64,000 nt of DNA from Clostridium senegalense JC122 (GCF_000285575.1 NZ_HE611054.1:177810-241809); one strand, 5' to 3'; shown: positions 37,106-47,143, numbered from the stretch's first letter. The notes: generated by a model not told the origin, from the sequence alone. Numbers and translations are program-made.

Positions 37106-37272
37106 AAAGCATATAAAAAATAAGATGTCAAAGATTCGAAGCATATTTGTCACTAGACAAGAAGATGAAATCCATTCATAGTTGGGCTATGTATGGATTT
37201 TATCGACAAAGTATTCTCGGCAAATAGGCGAGAATATTGACTTTATTATTTATTTAATTATGCCCAACTTAA
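37106..37272 (+). repeat. MITE-like element, copy 1
   Basis: About 167 bp. It aligns over its whole length with the reverse complement of 52527-52692 (shared TATTTGTCA, GGGCTATGTATGG, TATCGACAAAGTATTC and GGCAAATA). Termini are GCATAT-like and ATTATGCCC. Internal inverted repeats (TATTCTCGGCAAATAGGCGAGAATA; ATCCATtcatAG...ATGTATGGAT) suggest folded ends, as in non-autonomous relatives of IS200/IS605-type transposons. No transposase is in the window. Confidence 0.6.
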
Positions 37273-37542
37273 ATGCCCTATAAAGTAAGCAAAAATGCGT
37301 GTTTAAAAAAATTGTACATATAAAATAATAACTTAATATATAACAATAATCAATTATTTTTGACATTTTTGTGACATTTGGGTTAATTTTCTTGTAGTTT
37401 TTTGTCTTATTTTCCCCAATTGGAAAATAAATTCTGTAAATTTCTATAAAATAAAAATTGAGAATTGATTTTTAAAGTTTAATACTATAAAAAAGCATTA
37501 AATTTTTTATCTCAATCCTCAATTTAAATGAAATTACTTTTA

Positions 37543-37890
37543 TTACATATTTCTTGTAGCTATTAAATCTACGCCAGTATCTAAAATGTTTTTAACTATT
37601 ACGTCTCCAACCTTAATTGGTGCTTCTACTTCTATATCATTTAAAAGCTCCATACATTTTATATTTAACTCTTTTGGTATAGCTGTATTTGTTTTTACTG
37701 GCAATCTTTTATGAACGCCACCTTTAACTTTAACTGTTGATGTAACAACTCTTGTTGGCGCTGTTAATTCTTTAACTCCATACTCTGCCCCTCTTGGACA
37801 TAAGTTTCCTGTTACTTTATAATCATTATCTATATCTACACTTAAGTGACATCCTCTTGGACATACTATGCATATTAATTCTTTAACCAT
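37543..37890 (-). CDS. DUF1667 protein of the glycerol operon
   Basis: The 115-aa protein has four N-terminal cysteines in ICIVCPRGCHLSV and NLCPRGAEYG that could bind a metal or Fe-S cluster. DUF1667 genes are nearly always last in clostridial glycerol operons, after the BFD-like and FAD/NAD oxidoreductase genes. The protein probably serves an electron-transfer complex that re-oxidises glycerol 3-phosphate dehydrogenase. It starts four bases after the oxidoreductase gene. Confidence 0.83.
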   Translation of the reverse strand: MVKELICIVCPRGCHLSVDIDNDYKVTGNLCPRGAEYGVKELTAPTRVVTSTVKVKGGVHKRLPVKTNTAIPKELNIKCMELLNDIEVEAPIKVGDVIVKNILDTGVDLIATRNM

Positions 37891-37894
37891 AAAA

Positions 37895-39160
37895 TTACGC
37901 CTCTTTCTCTACAGATATTGTTATTTCATTTGTTGCAATTCCCTCAAGCTTCATTTTAGGAACCATTATTTTTTCCATTTCAGCTGGTGCCATATGTTTT
38001 CTCTTAAAACTTAATAACTCTTCATCGCCAGCCTTAACTTTTATAGAAACATCATGCTGAACTGCATTAGTTCTCATAAATACTTCTATTCCTTTATCAA
38101 TGTTTTCTAATCTTATTTTTTGAGGAACTGTATAAGTTATTCCATTGCCATTTTTTATAGCTATATAGTTTTCACTATCTTTTATTTCATTTTTTATATA
38201 TTTTGCTGCATTTGCTCCAGCTCTTTTACTTTCTGCTGTAACAAAATCAACAAGGTCATGAACATGAACAACATTTCCACAAGCAAATATTCCTTTTATA
38301 CTAGTTTCCATCATTTCATTTACAACTGGACCGTTTGTTCTTCTATCAAGCTCTATTCCTGCATTTTTAGATATTTCATTTTCAGGAATTAAACCTACTG
38401 AAAGAAGTAACGTATCACATTTAAATTCTTTTTCAGTTCCTTTTATAGGACTTCTATTTTCATCTACCTGTGATATTACTATAGACTCAACTCTTCCATC
38501 ACCTTTTATATCTGTAACTGTGTGTGAAAGATATAATGGTATATCATAATCATTTAGACATTGTACTATATTTCTATTTAATCCATTTGAATATGGCATA
38601 AGCTCTACTACTGCATGAACCTTAGCTCCTTCTAAAGTCATACGTCTTGCCATAATAAGTCCTATATCTCCAGAACCTAATATAACAACATCTTTTCCTA
38701 CCATATATCCTTCCATATTTACATATCTTTGAGCAGATCCTGCTGTAAATACTCCTGCTGGTCTATCTCCAGGTATAGATATTGCTCCTCTAGTTCTTTC
38801 TCTACAACCCATAGCTAAAACTATAGCCTTCGCATTTATAACCATATAGCCATCTTCTGAGTTGATAGCATGGATTTCTTTTTTATTTGTAATATCTAAA
38901 ACCATTGTATCTAGTTTTACATCTACTTTTGTATTATTTAATAAATCTATGAATCTTTGAGCATATTCAGGACCTGTAAGCTCTTCTTTAAAAGTGTGAA
39001 GTCCAAAACCATTGTGTATGCACTGCTCTAATATTCCGCCAAGTTCTTTATCTCTCTCTATAACTAATATTTTTTCTGCGCCATTATCGTATGCTTCTAT
39101 TGCTGCTGCAAGTCCTGCTGGACCTCCACCTATAACTACTAAATCGTAATTCATCTTCAA
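37895..39160 (-). CDS. FAD/NAD(P)-dependent oxidoreductase of the glycerol operon
   Basis: The 421-aa protein has an N-terminal FAD-binding GGGPAGLAAAIEAYDNG (near residue 10) and a second dinucleotide site VVILGSGDIGLIMARRM (near 165). The FAD-clasp motif GIFACGNVVHVHDLVDFV lies near 290. It resembles the small oxidoreductases partnering GlpO-type dehydrogenases and probably moves electrons between glycerol 3-phosphate dehydrogenase and NAD+. It starts nine bases after the BFD-like gene. AGGAGG precedes the ATG. Confidence 0.85.
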   Translation of the reverse strand: MKMNYDLVVIGGGPAGLAAAIEAYDNGAEKILVIERDKELGGILEQCIHNGFGLHTFKEELTGPEYAQRFIDLLNNTKVDVKLDTMVLDITNKKEIHAINSEDGYMVINAKAIVLAMGCRERTRGAISIPGDRPAGVFTAGSAQRYVNMEGYMVGKDVVILGSGDIGLIMARRMTLEGAKVHAVVELMPYSNGLNRNIVQCLNDYDIPLYLSHTVTDIKGDGRVESIVISQVDENRSPIKGTEKEFKCDTLLLSVGLIPENEISKNAGIELDRRTNGPVVNEMMETSIKGIFACGNVVHVHDLVDFVTAESKRAGANAAKYIKNEIKDSENYIAIKNGNGITYTVPQKIRLENIDKGIEVFMRTNAVQHDVSIKVKAGDEELLSFKRKHMAPAEMEKIMVPKMKLEGIATNEITISVEKEA

Positions 39161-39169
39161 ATCCTCCTG

Positions 39170-39475
39170 CTACTTTCTTTTAGTTTCACCTGTTAAAATA
39201 TAAGAGCCTTTTTTATCTAAAACTATATCTTTTAAATCTTTATTTAACTCTCTTGCTAAAATTTCTTGTACTCTTGGACCACAGAAACCGCCTTGACATC
39301 TTCCCATACCTGGTCTACATCTTTTCTTAACACCATCTAAAGTTGTAGCTCCCACTGGTCTTTTTATGCTATCTAAAATTTCTCCTTCTGTTATGTTTTC
39401 ACATCTACAGATTATTCTACCGTAAGCTGGGTTTTCTTTTATTACCTTTGCTTTCTCTTCAGTTGATAGTTCCAT
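39170..39475 (-). CDS. BFD-like [2Fe-2S]-binding protein of the glycerol operon
   Basis: The 101-aa protein has four cysteines arranged IICRCEN...KKRCRPGMGRCQGGFCG, the BFD/Fer2_BFD pattern for a [2Fe-2S] cluster. In many species this domain is fused to the C-terminus of the GlpA-type dehydrogenase. Here it is a separate gene following that dehydrogenase by 23 bases, and it probably carries electrons between it and the FAD/NAD oxidoreductase. Confidence 0.83.
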   Translation of the reverse strand: MELSTEEKAKVIKENPAYGRIICRCENITEGEILDSIKRPVGATTLDGVKKRCRPGMGRCQGGFCGPRVQEILARELNKDLKDIVLDKKGSYILTGETKRK

Positions 39476-39498
39476 AAAATTAATTTGTTTACGCTCTT

Positions 39499-40608
39499 TT
39501 ATAAACTCTTTTTTTCTTTTAAGCTACATCCAGTATTTTTTAATAATTTAATTGCCTCTAAAGCAATTGCTGGTGCTGAAGAAAGTCCTGGTGACTTCAT
39601 TCCTGCTAAATCAATAAATCCTTTAGCATCTTTTGCTTCTTCTACTATAAAATCTGGTCTTGTAGAATACGCTCTAAGTCCTGCAAAGTTTCTTATTCCA
39701 TCTCTAAAAGAAATTCCTTCAACAGATAAAACCCCTTTATCCCTTACAAAAGTAAGAGCATCTGAAGTTGTTGAAACATCCTCTTTATTTTCTATATCCT
39801 GTGCATCTGGTCCTACTAATAAGTTTCCGTGAACTGTTGGAGTAACTAAAACACCTTTTCCTAGTTTATTTGGACATTGGAAAATTGTTTTTTCAACAAG
39901 ACTTCCTTGACTCTTATCCATAACATAGTACTGACCTTTTCTTGGAATAATATCATAATCAGCACTTCCAACCATATTGTGAATCTTATCTGCATAAACA
40001 CCAGCTGCATTAACAATATATTTAGCACATATCGGCTCTTTTTCATTATTTACATATATTTTATATCCATTTTCATCTTTTTCAATTGAAGTTACTTCAG
40101 AATTTAATTGAAGTTCTACACCATTTACTACTGCATTTTCCATTAATGCTATTGTGTATTCCCATGGTCCTACAATTCCACCTGTTGGTGCATATAATGC
40201 CCCTTTTATTTCTTTACTTATATTAGGTTCCATAGATAAAACTTCTTCTTTATTTAAAACTTTTAAATCTTTAACACCATTTCTAGTTCCATTTTCGCAA
40301 AGCTCTTTAACATTTTCTAAATCTTCATCTGAAAAAGCTAAAACTAATGAACCATTTCTTTTAAAAGGAACTGATAATTCTTTACATATATCTTCAAACA
40401 TTTCATTTCCTTTTACGTTCACTCTTGCCATTATTGTTCCATTTTTAGGATCATATCCTGCATGGATTATTGCACTATTTGCTTTTGTAGTTCCATTAGC
40501 TACATCATTTTCTTTGTCTAACACCTTAACTTTTAAGTCATATCTTGAAAGCTCTCTAGCAACAGACGCGCCTATAATTCCTGCTCCTACTATAACTACA
40601 TCATACAT
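39499..40608 (-). CDS. FAD-dependent glycerol-3-phosphate dehydrogenase/oxidase-like (GlpA/GlpO type)
   Basis: The 369-aa protein is one DAO domain with FAD-binding VVIVGAGIIGASVARELSRYD at the start, the second FAD contact ATGGIVGPWEYTIALMENAV, and the C-terminal FAGLRAYSTRPDFIVEEA and LAGMKSPGLSSAPAIA. It oxidises glycerol 3-phosphate, made by GlpK, to dihydroxyacetone phosphate. It lacks the C-terminal domain of longer homologues; that part is present as the separate BFD gene next to it. It follows glpK by 49 bases. Confidence 0.85.
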   Translation of the reverse strand: MYDVVIVGAGIIGASVARELSRYDLKVKVLDKENDVANGTTKANSAIIHAGYDPKNGTIMARVNVKGNEMFEDICKELSVPFKRNGSLVLAFSDEDLENVKELCENGTRNGVKDLKVLNKEEVLSMEPNISKEIKGALYAPTGGIVGPWEYTIALMENAVVNGVELQLNSEVTSIEKDENGYKIYVNNEKEPICAKYIVNAAGVYADKIHNMVGSADYDIIPRKGQYYVMDKSQGSLVEKTIFQCPNKLGKGVLVTPTVHGNLLVGPDAQDIENKEDVSTTSDALTFVRDKGVLSVEGISFRDGIRNFAGLRAYSTRPDFIVEEAKDAKGFIDLAGMKSPGLSSAPAIALEAIKLLKNTGCSLKEKKSL

Positions 40609-40657
40609 AATTTTTTCCTCCTAGAAATTAGCCATTTATCTAAATTTATAAAAATAA

Positions 40658-42160
40658 TTAATCTTCTTTTTCTTCCCATTCCATAGCTCTTACAACTGCT
40701 CTTTTCCAGCCTTTATAAAGCCTTTCTTTTTCTTCTTCACTTAAGTTTGGCATATATTCATTATCTATATTCCACTTATCTTTAATCTCTTCTTTACTTT
40801 CCCAGAACCCTACTGCAAGTCCAGCAAGATAAGCCGCTCCTAATGCTGTAGTTTCTCTTATAAGTGGTCTTCTTACTGTCTTTCCTAATATGTCAGATTG
40901 GAATTGTAACAAGAATCCATTAGAACTTGCTCCACCATCTACTTTTAGCTCTGTAAGACACATTCCTGTATCTTCAACCATTGCATCTATAACATCTTTA
41001 GTTTGATATGCTATAGATTCAAGTGCAGCTCTGATTATATGGTTTCTATTTGCACCTCTTGTAAGTCCAAATATTGCACCACGTGCATACATATCCCAGT
41101 ATGGTGCGCCAAGTCCAGTGAAGGCTGGAACTATGTAAACTCCACCATTATCTTTAACTTTTTTTGCAAAATACTCTGTATCGTGAGCATCATTAACAAT
41201 TCTAAGTTCATCTCTAAGCCATTGGATAACAGCTCCACCAACGAATACACTACCTTCCAGTGCATATTGAATTTTATTATCTATTCCTATTGCAATTGTT
41301 GTTATAAGTCCGTTTTTACTGTTTATGATTTCATCACCAGTATTCATAAGTAAAAAGCAACCTGTTCCGTAAGTATTTTTTGCAGAACCCTTTTCAAAAC
41401 ATGCTTGACCAAATAATGCTGCCTGTTGGTCTCCAGCTATTCCTGCTATTGGAACTCTAGTACCACCTTTACCTCCAAGGTTTGTTCTTCCATATACTTC
41501 ACTACTGTTTTTAACTTCTGGTAAAATATTTTCTGGTATATCTAAAATCTCTAGTAATTTTTTATCCCATTGTAATGTTTTTATATTGAAAAGCATTGTT
41601 CTTGATGCATTTGTATAATCTGTTGCATGAACTTTTCCATTAGTAAGTTTCCATAAAAGCCATGTATCAACTGTTCCGAATAAAATTTGACCTTTTTCTG
41701 CTTTTTCTCTTACACCTTCAACATTATCTAAAATCCATTTTATTTTTGTAGCTGAAAAGTAAGCATCTACAACAAGACCTGTATTTTCTCTTATATATTC
41801 TTCATGACCATCTTTTTTTAATTTGTCACATATATCTGCCGTTCTTCTACATTGCCATCCAATTGCATTGTAAACAGGTTTTCCTGTCTCTTTATCCCAT
41901 AAAACTGTAGTTTCCCTTTGATTTGTAATTCCTATAGCTGCTATATTTTCTGCTAATAATCCTGTTTTTGCTAAAGCTTCTATAAGTACTCCATATTGAG
42001 ATGCAAATATCTCCATAGGGTCTTGCTCAACCCATCCTTTTTTAGGATAAAAACATGTTATTTCCTTTTGGACTATCTCTAAAATATTTTGATCCTTGTC
42101 AAAAACTATCGCCCTTGAACTAGTCGTCCCCTGATCTAAAGCCACAATATACTTTTCCAT
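40658..42160 (-). CDS. glpK: Glycerol kinase
   Basis: The 500-aa FGGY kinase phosphorylates glycerol to sn-glycerol 3-phosphate. It shows [15 protein letters not shown] at the N-terminus, [23 protein letters not shown], and the FGGY signature region with [21 protein letters not shown] (near residue 310) and [12 protein letters not shown] (near 405). The length is standard. The ATG at 42160 is used because GGAGGG lies eight bases upstream; a TTG five codons earlier overlaps that site. Transcription from glpP must pass the antiterminator-controlled hairpin just before this gene. Confidence 0.94.
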   Translation of the reverse strand: MEKYIVALDQGTTSSRAIVFDKDQNILEIVQKEITCFYPKKGWVEQDPMEIFASQYGVLIEALAKTGLLAENIAAIGITNQRETTVLWDKETGKPVYNAIGWQCRRTADICDKLKKDGHEEYIRENTGLVVDAYFSATKIKWILDNVEGVREKAEKGQILFGTVDTWLLWKLTNGKVHATDYTNASRTMLFNIKTLQWDKKLLEILDIPENILPEVKNSSEVYGRTNLGGKGGTRVPIAGIAGDQQAALFGQACFEKGSAKNTYGTGCFLLMNTGDEIINSKNGLITTIAIGIDNKIQYALEGSVFVGGAVIQWLRDELRIVNDAHDTEYFAKKVKDNGGVYIVPAFTGLGAPYWDMYARGAIFGLTRGANRNHIIRAALESIAYQTKDVIDAMVEDTGMCLTELKVDGGASSNGFLLQFQSDILGKTVRRPLIRETTALGAAYLAGLAVGFWESKEEIKDKWNIDNEYMPNLSEEEKERLYKGWKRAVVRAMEWEEKED

Positions 42161-42184
42161 TAATAATCCCTCCAAACAAATAAA

Positions 42185-42311
42185 AAAAGCTACAAAAACA
42201 ACACACCCCCACTTTAAGCATAATCAAATAAATAATAGACTAATATTTTAAATATTTAATCCTTCATTTCTTTTCTTATGCCTTAACGGCGTTTTTGTTT
42301 TTGTAGCTTTT
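42185..42311 (-). terminator. GlpP-responsive terminator between glpP and glpK, with a MITE-like insert in its loop
   Basis: AAAAGCTACAAAAACAA (arm on the minus strand from 42311) and TTGTTTTTGTAGCTTTT (ending at 42185) form a perfect 17-bp stem, followed by T-rich sequence, just before glpK. In Bacillus, GlpP with glycerol 3-phosphate prevents termination at such a stem in the glp leader. Here the loop is about 93 bases. Most of it is a 73-bp element (42214-42286) with TTAAGCATAA/TTATGCCTTAA ends that folds on itself. Confidence 0.8.
42214..42286 (+). repeat. MITE-like element, short copy 3
   Basis: The first 43 bases (TTAAGCATAATCAAATAAAT, then AATAGACTAATATT) match the end of 52527-52692. 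The other end is TTATGCCTTAA, the near-perfect inverted repeat of the first. It appears to be an internally deleted version of the 165-bp element, 73 bp long. Confidence 0.6.
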
Positions 42312-42325
42312 CTCTAATTCTCTCG

Positions 42326-42892
42326 CTACATAAACCATATATCTTTTTTAGTCGAGGAAACTGCTGTAGCTCCAGCTTGAAGCGCAGTCATTATATCCTC
42401 TTTATCCTGTATTAGCCCACCAGCAATAACTGGTACTTTTGCAAAACCAACTACGGTTTTAATTATTTTAGGCATAACTCCAGGTAATATTTCTATTGCA
42501 TCTGCATATCCTGCATTCATATATTTTTTACTACCTTCCAAAGATAATGAATCAAGTATGAAACATCTTTGGACTGTTATAAATCCGTTTTCTTTAGCTT
42601 TTTTTATTATGTTTGATTTTGTACTAATTACTCCATCTGCCGATGTATTATTTTTTAAAAAGGTTATCACTATATCTCGATTTGCAAGTCCATCAACTAA
42701 ATCGATATGAACTATAGCTATTTTATTTTTTTCTTTAATTCTTTTAGTTATATCGGATATGTTACATATATCACCAAAAAGAACAAACACGACTTTTGAG
42801 TCGGATTCTAAAGCCTTACAAAGACCATCCATATCTTTAACTGCAGATACTATCGGTGACTGTTCTAATGCGTCATAAAAAACATTTCTCAT
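42326..42892 (-). CDS. glpP: Glycerol-uptake operon antiterminator
   Basis: The 188-aa protein is a TIM-barrel GlpP. It starts with NVFYDALEQSPIVSAVKD and contains VHIDLVDGLANRD, ADGVISTKSNIIKKAKENGF and the phosphate-binding VPVIAGGLIQDKEDI...GATAVSSTKKDIW. With glycerol 3-phosphate it binds the glp leader RNA and blocks termination. It is the first gene of the operon and lies directly upstream of the terminator it should act on, so the whole unit is induced by glycerol 3-phosphate. Confidence 0.92.
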   Translation of the reverse strand: MRNVFYDALEQSPIVSAVKDMDGLCKALESDSKVVFVLFGDICNISDITKRIKEKNKIAIVHIDLVDGLANRDIVITFLKNNTSADGVISTKSNIIKKAKENGFITVQRCFILDSLSLEGSKKYMNAGYADAIEILPGVMPKIIKTVVGFAKVPVIAGGLIQDKEDIMTALQAGATAVSSTKKDIWFM

Positions 42893-43022
42893 CTAATCAA
42901 CCTTTTCAAAGTTATTATAAATATAAAAACTTTATTCATATTTATTAACATTATAATATAAATCATATAAAAAATAAACCTATTAATTTTTTACATATAA
43001 ATATTTACTACTTTTTAATACA

Positions 43023-43285
43023 TTATTCATTTTCTGAATATGAGTTTAATATATCACCAAATTTATTTTTATTAAGAGTATGAAGTACCACGCCACTTAC
43101 TTCATAACTAGATGTATTCCCGTCTTCTCTTAATTTTTTTAAAGTTTCCATTATATCAGATACTAATAATTCTACATCTGAATTATTTAATATAGTAGCT
43201 GAATCCTTTGCTGCATTTTCAATACTTACTTTTATTTTATCTTTTTTAAGTTCTTCTATTCTACCATCTTTTTTATTATATTCAT
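43023..43285 (-). pseudogene. ATP-cone domain protein, frameshifted near its start
   Basis: A GAGGTG site and ATG (43285) begin MNIIKK, but the frame stops after nine codons. One base back, the frame reads KKDGRIEELKKDKIKVSIEN, then AAKDSATIL, and runs to a stop at 43023. That is a good ATP-cone (the nucleotide-binding domain of ribonucleotide reductases and NrdR), 87 aa long. The join is at AAAAAAG, an A6 run one base short of an intact frame. It is either an indel or slippage at a dnaX-type A AAA AAG site. A stand-alone ATP-cone would be a nucleotide sensor of unknown use. Confidence 0.6.
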
Positions 43286-43588
43286 TTTTTCACCTCGTAT
43301 TTTTAATTTTTAGTTTTATATGTAATTTTTTAATTTTTAGAAATTTTCACCTTCCTTTTATTTTAAATAGTATATAATAATATGTAATTCTAAATGTAAT
43401 ATTAAATTTTTAATCATGGTATTAATAAATTGGTGTTATATTTGGAATCCTATATATACATAGGGTTACAAACTTAATTTTCTAGTGAAGAGTGAATAAT
43501 TATAATCTTTACATTAAAGTATAATTGTCTTAATAAATTAGTTCTAAAACTTATAATCTTAAATTATTTTTTAAAAGAGGTTCTATAT
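43286..43588. other. Intergenic stretch
   Basis: AT-rich divergent promoter region between the ATP-cone gene and the glycerophosphodiesterase gene. AAGAGG before 43589 is the ribosome site of the latter. No repeat of the main families is seen. Confidence 0.4.
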
Positions 43589-45432
43589 ATGAAATTATTT
43601 GATAAATCTAAAAATATATACTTAATAAAAACTATATCTACTTCATATAAAAATATAAGATTTTCTTATTGGGAAAATTCACTTTTTGAAGCAATTTATA
43701 AAATACTTACTATTAGTATTTTTACACCATTTATTTCTTTGATATTTAATAAATTTCTTTATTTTGCTGGTTTTAATAGTTTAACTAATGGAGAACTTAT
43801 AAGATTTGGACTTAGTAGATATGGATTTTTAACATTTATTGTTTTAACGCCAATAATAATAGGCGTTATATTTATAGAACTTTCTGTTCTTATAATAATC
43901 TCTTATTTTAGTAACTATAAAAAACGTATAAATTTAAAATCAGCACTAAAAAAGGCTTTCTCGAATATTAAAATTATATTTGGTTTTGGAATGATTCATA
44001 TGGCATTATATTTAATTCTTCTTTTGCCATTATTTAATGTAGGTGCTAACTCATCTTTAATTCCATCTTTAAGTATTCCTAATTTTATTTCAGATGAACT
44101 TATGAAAACAACTCTAGGTGGAATTTTATATTTATTAGTATTAGCAGTTATTTTTTACTTAAACGTAAGATGGATATATTCTATTCATATTGTAATTTTA
44201 GAGGGTGAAACAAGCTTTAGGCGTGCTGCTAAAAAAAGTAGTGAAATAGTAAAGAAAAATTATATTAAAACTGTTGTTATTTTAATCAGCTCTATAATTT
44301 TATTTTTTTACTTTATATACTATTATCATTTTTACTAGTTTCTCTTATTTGCTTTATAATTTGGCTTGTGAATAAATCTTTTGTTTATAAATTTTCACCA
44401 GCTATTACCTTTGTAATTTCTTTAACTCTATACTATATCTTAATGACTATAACTACACCTATTGTTATTAATACACTTACAATTCTTTATTTAGATTATT
44501 GTGATAAAAAGAATATTTGTATTGATAATATAGAATTTACTAGCGCTGACAAAAAACAAAGTTTTACTGTAAAACATAAAAAAGTAATTTTATCCCTTGT
44601 AATAGTGCCGGCTCTTTTGTTTTTCGTAATAACTTCTTTATTGGTAGATAGTTCTATTGTTAGAGCGGTAAATGATACCCATAATAATTTTAAGATTATG
44701 GCTCATAGAGGTTATAGAAATGCAGGTGTTGAAAATAGTTTAGAAGCTATAGAAGGGGCAATAAATGCCAATGCAGATTTTGCTGAAATAGACGTACTTC
44801 AAACGAAAGATAATAAACTTATAGTTATCCATGATACTAATCTTAAAAGGCTTGCAAAGAAAAATGTAAATGTATATGACTTAACCTTAGATGAAATTAA
44901 AACCCTACAAACTTCTCAAAATGGATTTGTAAGTAAAATTCCTACTTTAGATGAAGTTTTAAAACTTTCTAAAGGTCGTATTAAGCTAAATATAGAGTTA
45001 AAGCTTCATGGGTACGAAAATAACTTTGTAGATGATTTTTTAAATATATTAAATGAAAATGATTTTTATAATGAATGCATAGTTCAATCTACTAACTATA
45101 ATATTTTAAAGGAAGTTAATAAAAAAGCTCCTAAATTAACAGTAGGATATATAGTGGTTGCAGGTATACCAAATGTTGAATTTATGGATATTGATTTTCT
45201 ATCTGTTGAAGAATCTATTATAAGTAATAAACTAATAATGGCCTGTAGATTATTTAATAAAGATATTTATGTTTGGACTGCAAATACATTGACTTCAATA
45301 GAAGAATATTACTATATGGGTGTAGATGGAGTAATTACCGATGAGGTAAAAGCTGCTAGAGAATTAATAGATTCTATATCTAAAGATAATTTTCAATTTC
45401 AACTTAACGATTTAATTCAATCTTTTATTTAA
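43589..45432 (+). pseudogene. Membrane-anchored glycerophosphodiester phosphodiesterase, split by a frameshift
   Basis: Two reading frames make one gene. The first (43589-44338, 249 aa) is a GPDPase membrane domain with about five helices. The second (open from the shift to 45432; usual start GTG 44368) continues the last helices and carries the GDPD domain: MAHRGYRNAGVENSLEAIEG, AEIDVLQTKDNKLIVIHDTN, NIELK and VYVWTAN-like IYVWTAN. The frames meet at a T7 run (44303-44309); one more T restores a continuous protein of about 614 aa. The intact enzyme would cleave glycerophosphodiesters to glycerol 3-phosphate. Both halves look unmutated, so the break is recent or an assembly error. Confidence 0.75.
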
Positions 45433-45445
45433 GTTTTAACTTATT

Positions 45446-45483
45446 AATAAGGAGAGTTTTGTATGAACTCTCCTTATTTTTTT
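45446..45483 (+). terminator. Terminator of the glycerophosphodiesterase gene
   Basis: AATAAGGAGAGTT / AACTCTCCTTATT with a six-base loop, followed by T7. The 300 bases from here to the next gene hold only AT-rich promoter-like sequence. Confidence 0.9.
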
Positions 45484-45784
45484 CACCTCTAACTAATCTA
45501 GTTGTATACAATTTTATATAATAACTTTTAATGATTTTCAACATTAATGTAACTTGTTAAAGTAATTTTTATGTTTTTACAAGTATTATAATTAACAATG
45601 CTTTTGGCATATTATATTAAGTTTTATGCATATTTTGTATATTAATACATCATTTTATGTATATTCCACTTATAAATTGTATTTTTATTTGATTTTATGA
45701 CGAAAAAGGGTGGACTTTTTTCATTTTCTGTATTATTATAATAAGAAATTGTATATTTATAAACTAAAGAAGGAGGAATTATAT

Positions 45785-47143
45785 ATGCTAAAAACAGAAA
45801 AAGCATCTTATTCTAAATGGAACTTATTATTATTTTTATTACCATCTTTAATTGGCGTATTGTTTTTCATGACACCTGTTCCCCATGAAGGCGAATTAAC
45901 AATACCAGTGGCCATACTATCTAGGGCTTTACTTAATAGATTAATCGATTTTATGCCATACATAGTATGCTTTATGATTACTTTAGCTGCACTTGGAACA
46001 TTAGTAACTAAATTAGTAAAACCTAATTTTATTATAAATAATAAATTTTTCAATTCATTATTTAATATTTCACCAATTTGGGCTGCATCAAGATTTTTCG
46101 GAATGATTTTTGTAATATGTGCTACTTTTAATATTGGTCCAAATTTCATTGTATCAGAAAACACAGGTGGACTTTTACTTTATGATTTACTACCAATTCT
46201 ATTCTCAGTATTTTTATTTGCTGGATTATTTCTACCACTGTTATTAAACTTTGGATTATTAGAATTCGTAGGAACTTTTTGTAGTAAAGTAATGAGACCA
46301 GTTTTCGGATTGCCTGGTCGTTCATCTATAGATTGTATAACTTCTTGGCTTGGTGATGGAACTATAGGTGTACTACTTACTAGCAAACAATATGAGGAAG
46401 GTTATTATTCTGCTAAAGAAGCTTCAATAATAAGTACAAGCTTCTCTGCTGTTTCAATAACATTTAGTTTAGTTGTAATAGCTCAAGTAGGACTTTCTAA
46501 TATGTTTATACCTTTTTACTTAACTGTTACATTATGTGGAATAATTTTAGCTATAATAACTCCACGTATACCACCACTTTCAAAAAAAAGTAGAAGCTTT
46601 TTTAATAATGCTAAAGCAGAAAATAAGGAAATCATTCCTGAAGGTTACACTTCTTATCAATGGGCTTTAACTCAAGCATTAGAAAGAGCTGAAAAAAACA
46701 AAAACTTCTCTGAATTAGTTTTTGAAGGTGTAAAAAATGTTTTAGATATGTGGCTTGGAGTTCTTCCTATTGTTATGGCTATAGGAACACTTGCTTTAAT
46801 AATTGCTGAGTATACTCCAGTTTTCCAAATACTTGGTATGCCGTTCATACCAATACTTAATCTATTACATATACCAGAAGCAGCTGCTGCTTCTCAAACT
46901 TTAATAGTAGGTTTTGCAGATATGTTCTTGCCAACAGTTATAGGTGCTACAATAGTTAGCCCAATGACAAGATTTATCATAGCATGTATATCTGTAGTTC
47001 AATTAATATATATGTCTGAAATAGGAGGACTTATACTTGGTTCAAAAATACCAGTTTCATTAAAAGATTTATTTATAATCTTCTTAGAAAGAACATTAAT
47101 TGCTCTTCCTATTGTGTCATTAATAGCACACATAATATTCTAA
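45785..47143 (+). CDS. YjiH-family membrane protein with nucleoside-recognition (Gate) domains
   Basis: This polytopic protein of 452 aa has about ten helices and two Gate-type segments (LLLNFGLLEFVGTFCSKVMRPVFGLPGRSSIDCITSWLGD and the C-terminal VVQLIYMSEIGGLILGSKIPV). Related Gate proteins include spore maturation SpmA/B and nucleoside transporters; the substrate of YjiH proteins is not established. The ATG at 45785 follows AAGGAGG; an in-frame ATG 75 bases upstream has no site. It is transcribed alone. Confidence 0.83.
   Translation: MLKTEKASYSKWNLLLFLLPSLIGVLFFMTPVPHEGELTIPVAILSRALLNRLIDFMPYIVCFMITLAALGTLVTKLVKPNFIINNKFFNSLFNISPIWAASRFFGMIFVICATFNIGPNFIVSENTGGLLLYDLLPILFSVFLFAGLFLPLLLNFGLLEFVGTFCSKVMRPVFGLPGRSSIDCITSWLGDGTIGVLLTSKQYEEGYYSAKEASIISTSFSAVSITFSLVVIAQVGLSNMFIPFYLTVTLCGIILAIITPRIPPLSKKSRSFFNNAKAENKEIIPEGYTSYQWALTQALERAEKNKNFSELVFEGVKNVLDMWLGVLPIVMAIGTLALIIAEYTPVFQILGMPFIPILNLLHIPEAAAASQTLIVGFADMFLPTVIGATIVSPMTRFIIACISVVQLIYMSEIGGLILGSKIPVSLKDLFIIFLERTLIALPIVSLIAHIIF

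Noticed and set aside
37106-37272. Possible riboswitch because of several hairpins
   Set aside because: It does not match any riboswitch core I know, faces no nearby gene start, and recurs elsewhere with inverted-repeat ends, so a mobile element fits better.
37440-37530. Inverted repeat AAATTGAGAATTGA / TCAATCCTCAATTT after the glycerol operon
   Set aside because: A possible terminator, but the loop of about 45 bases and lack of a clear T run make it too weak to call.
40154-40624. 156-codon plus-strand frame opposite the glycerol-3-phosphate dehydrogenase
   Set aside because: Antisense shadow of a well-supported gene, without its own start signals.
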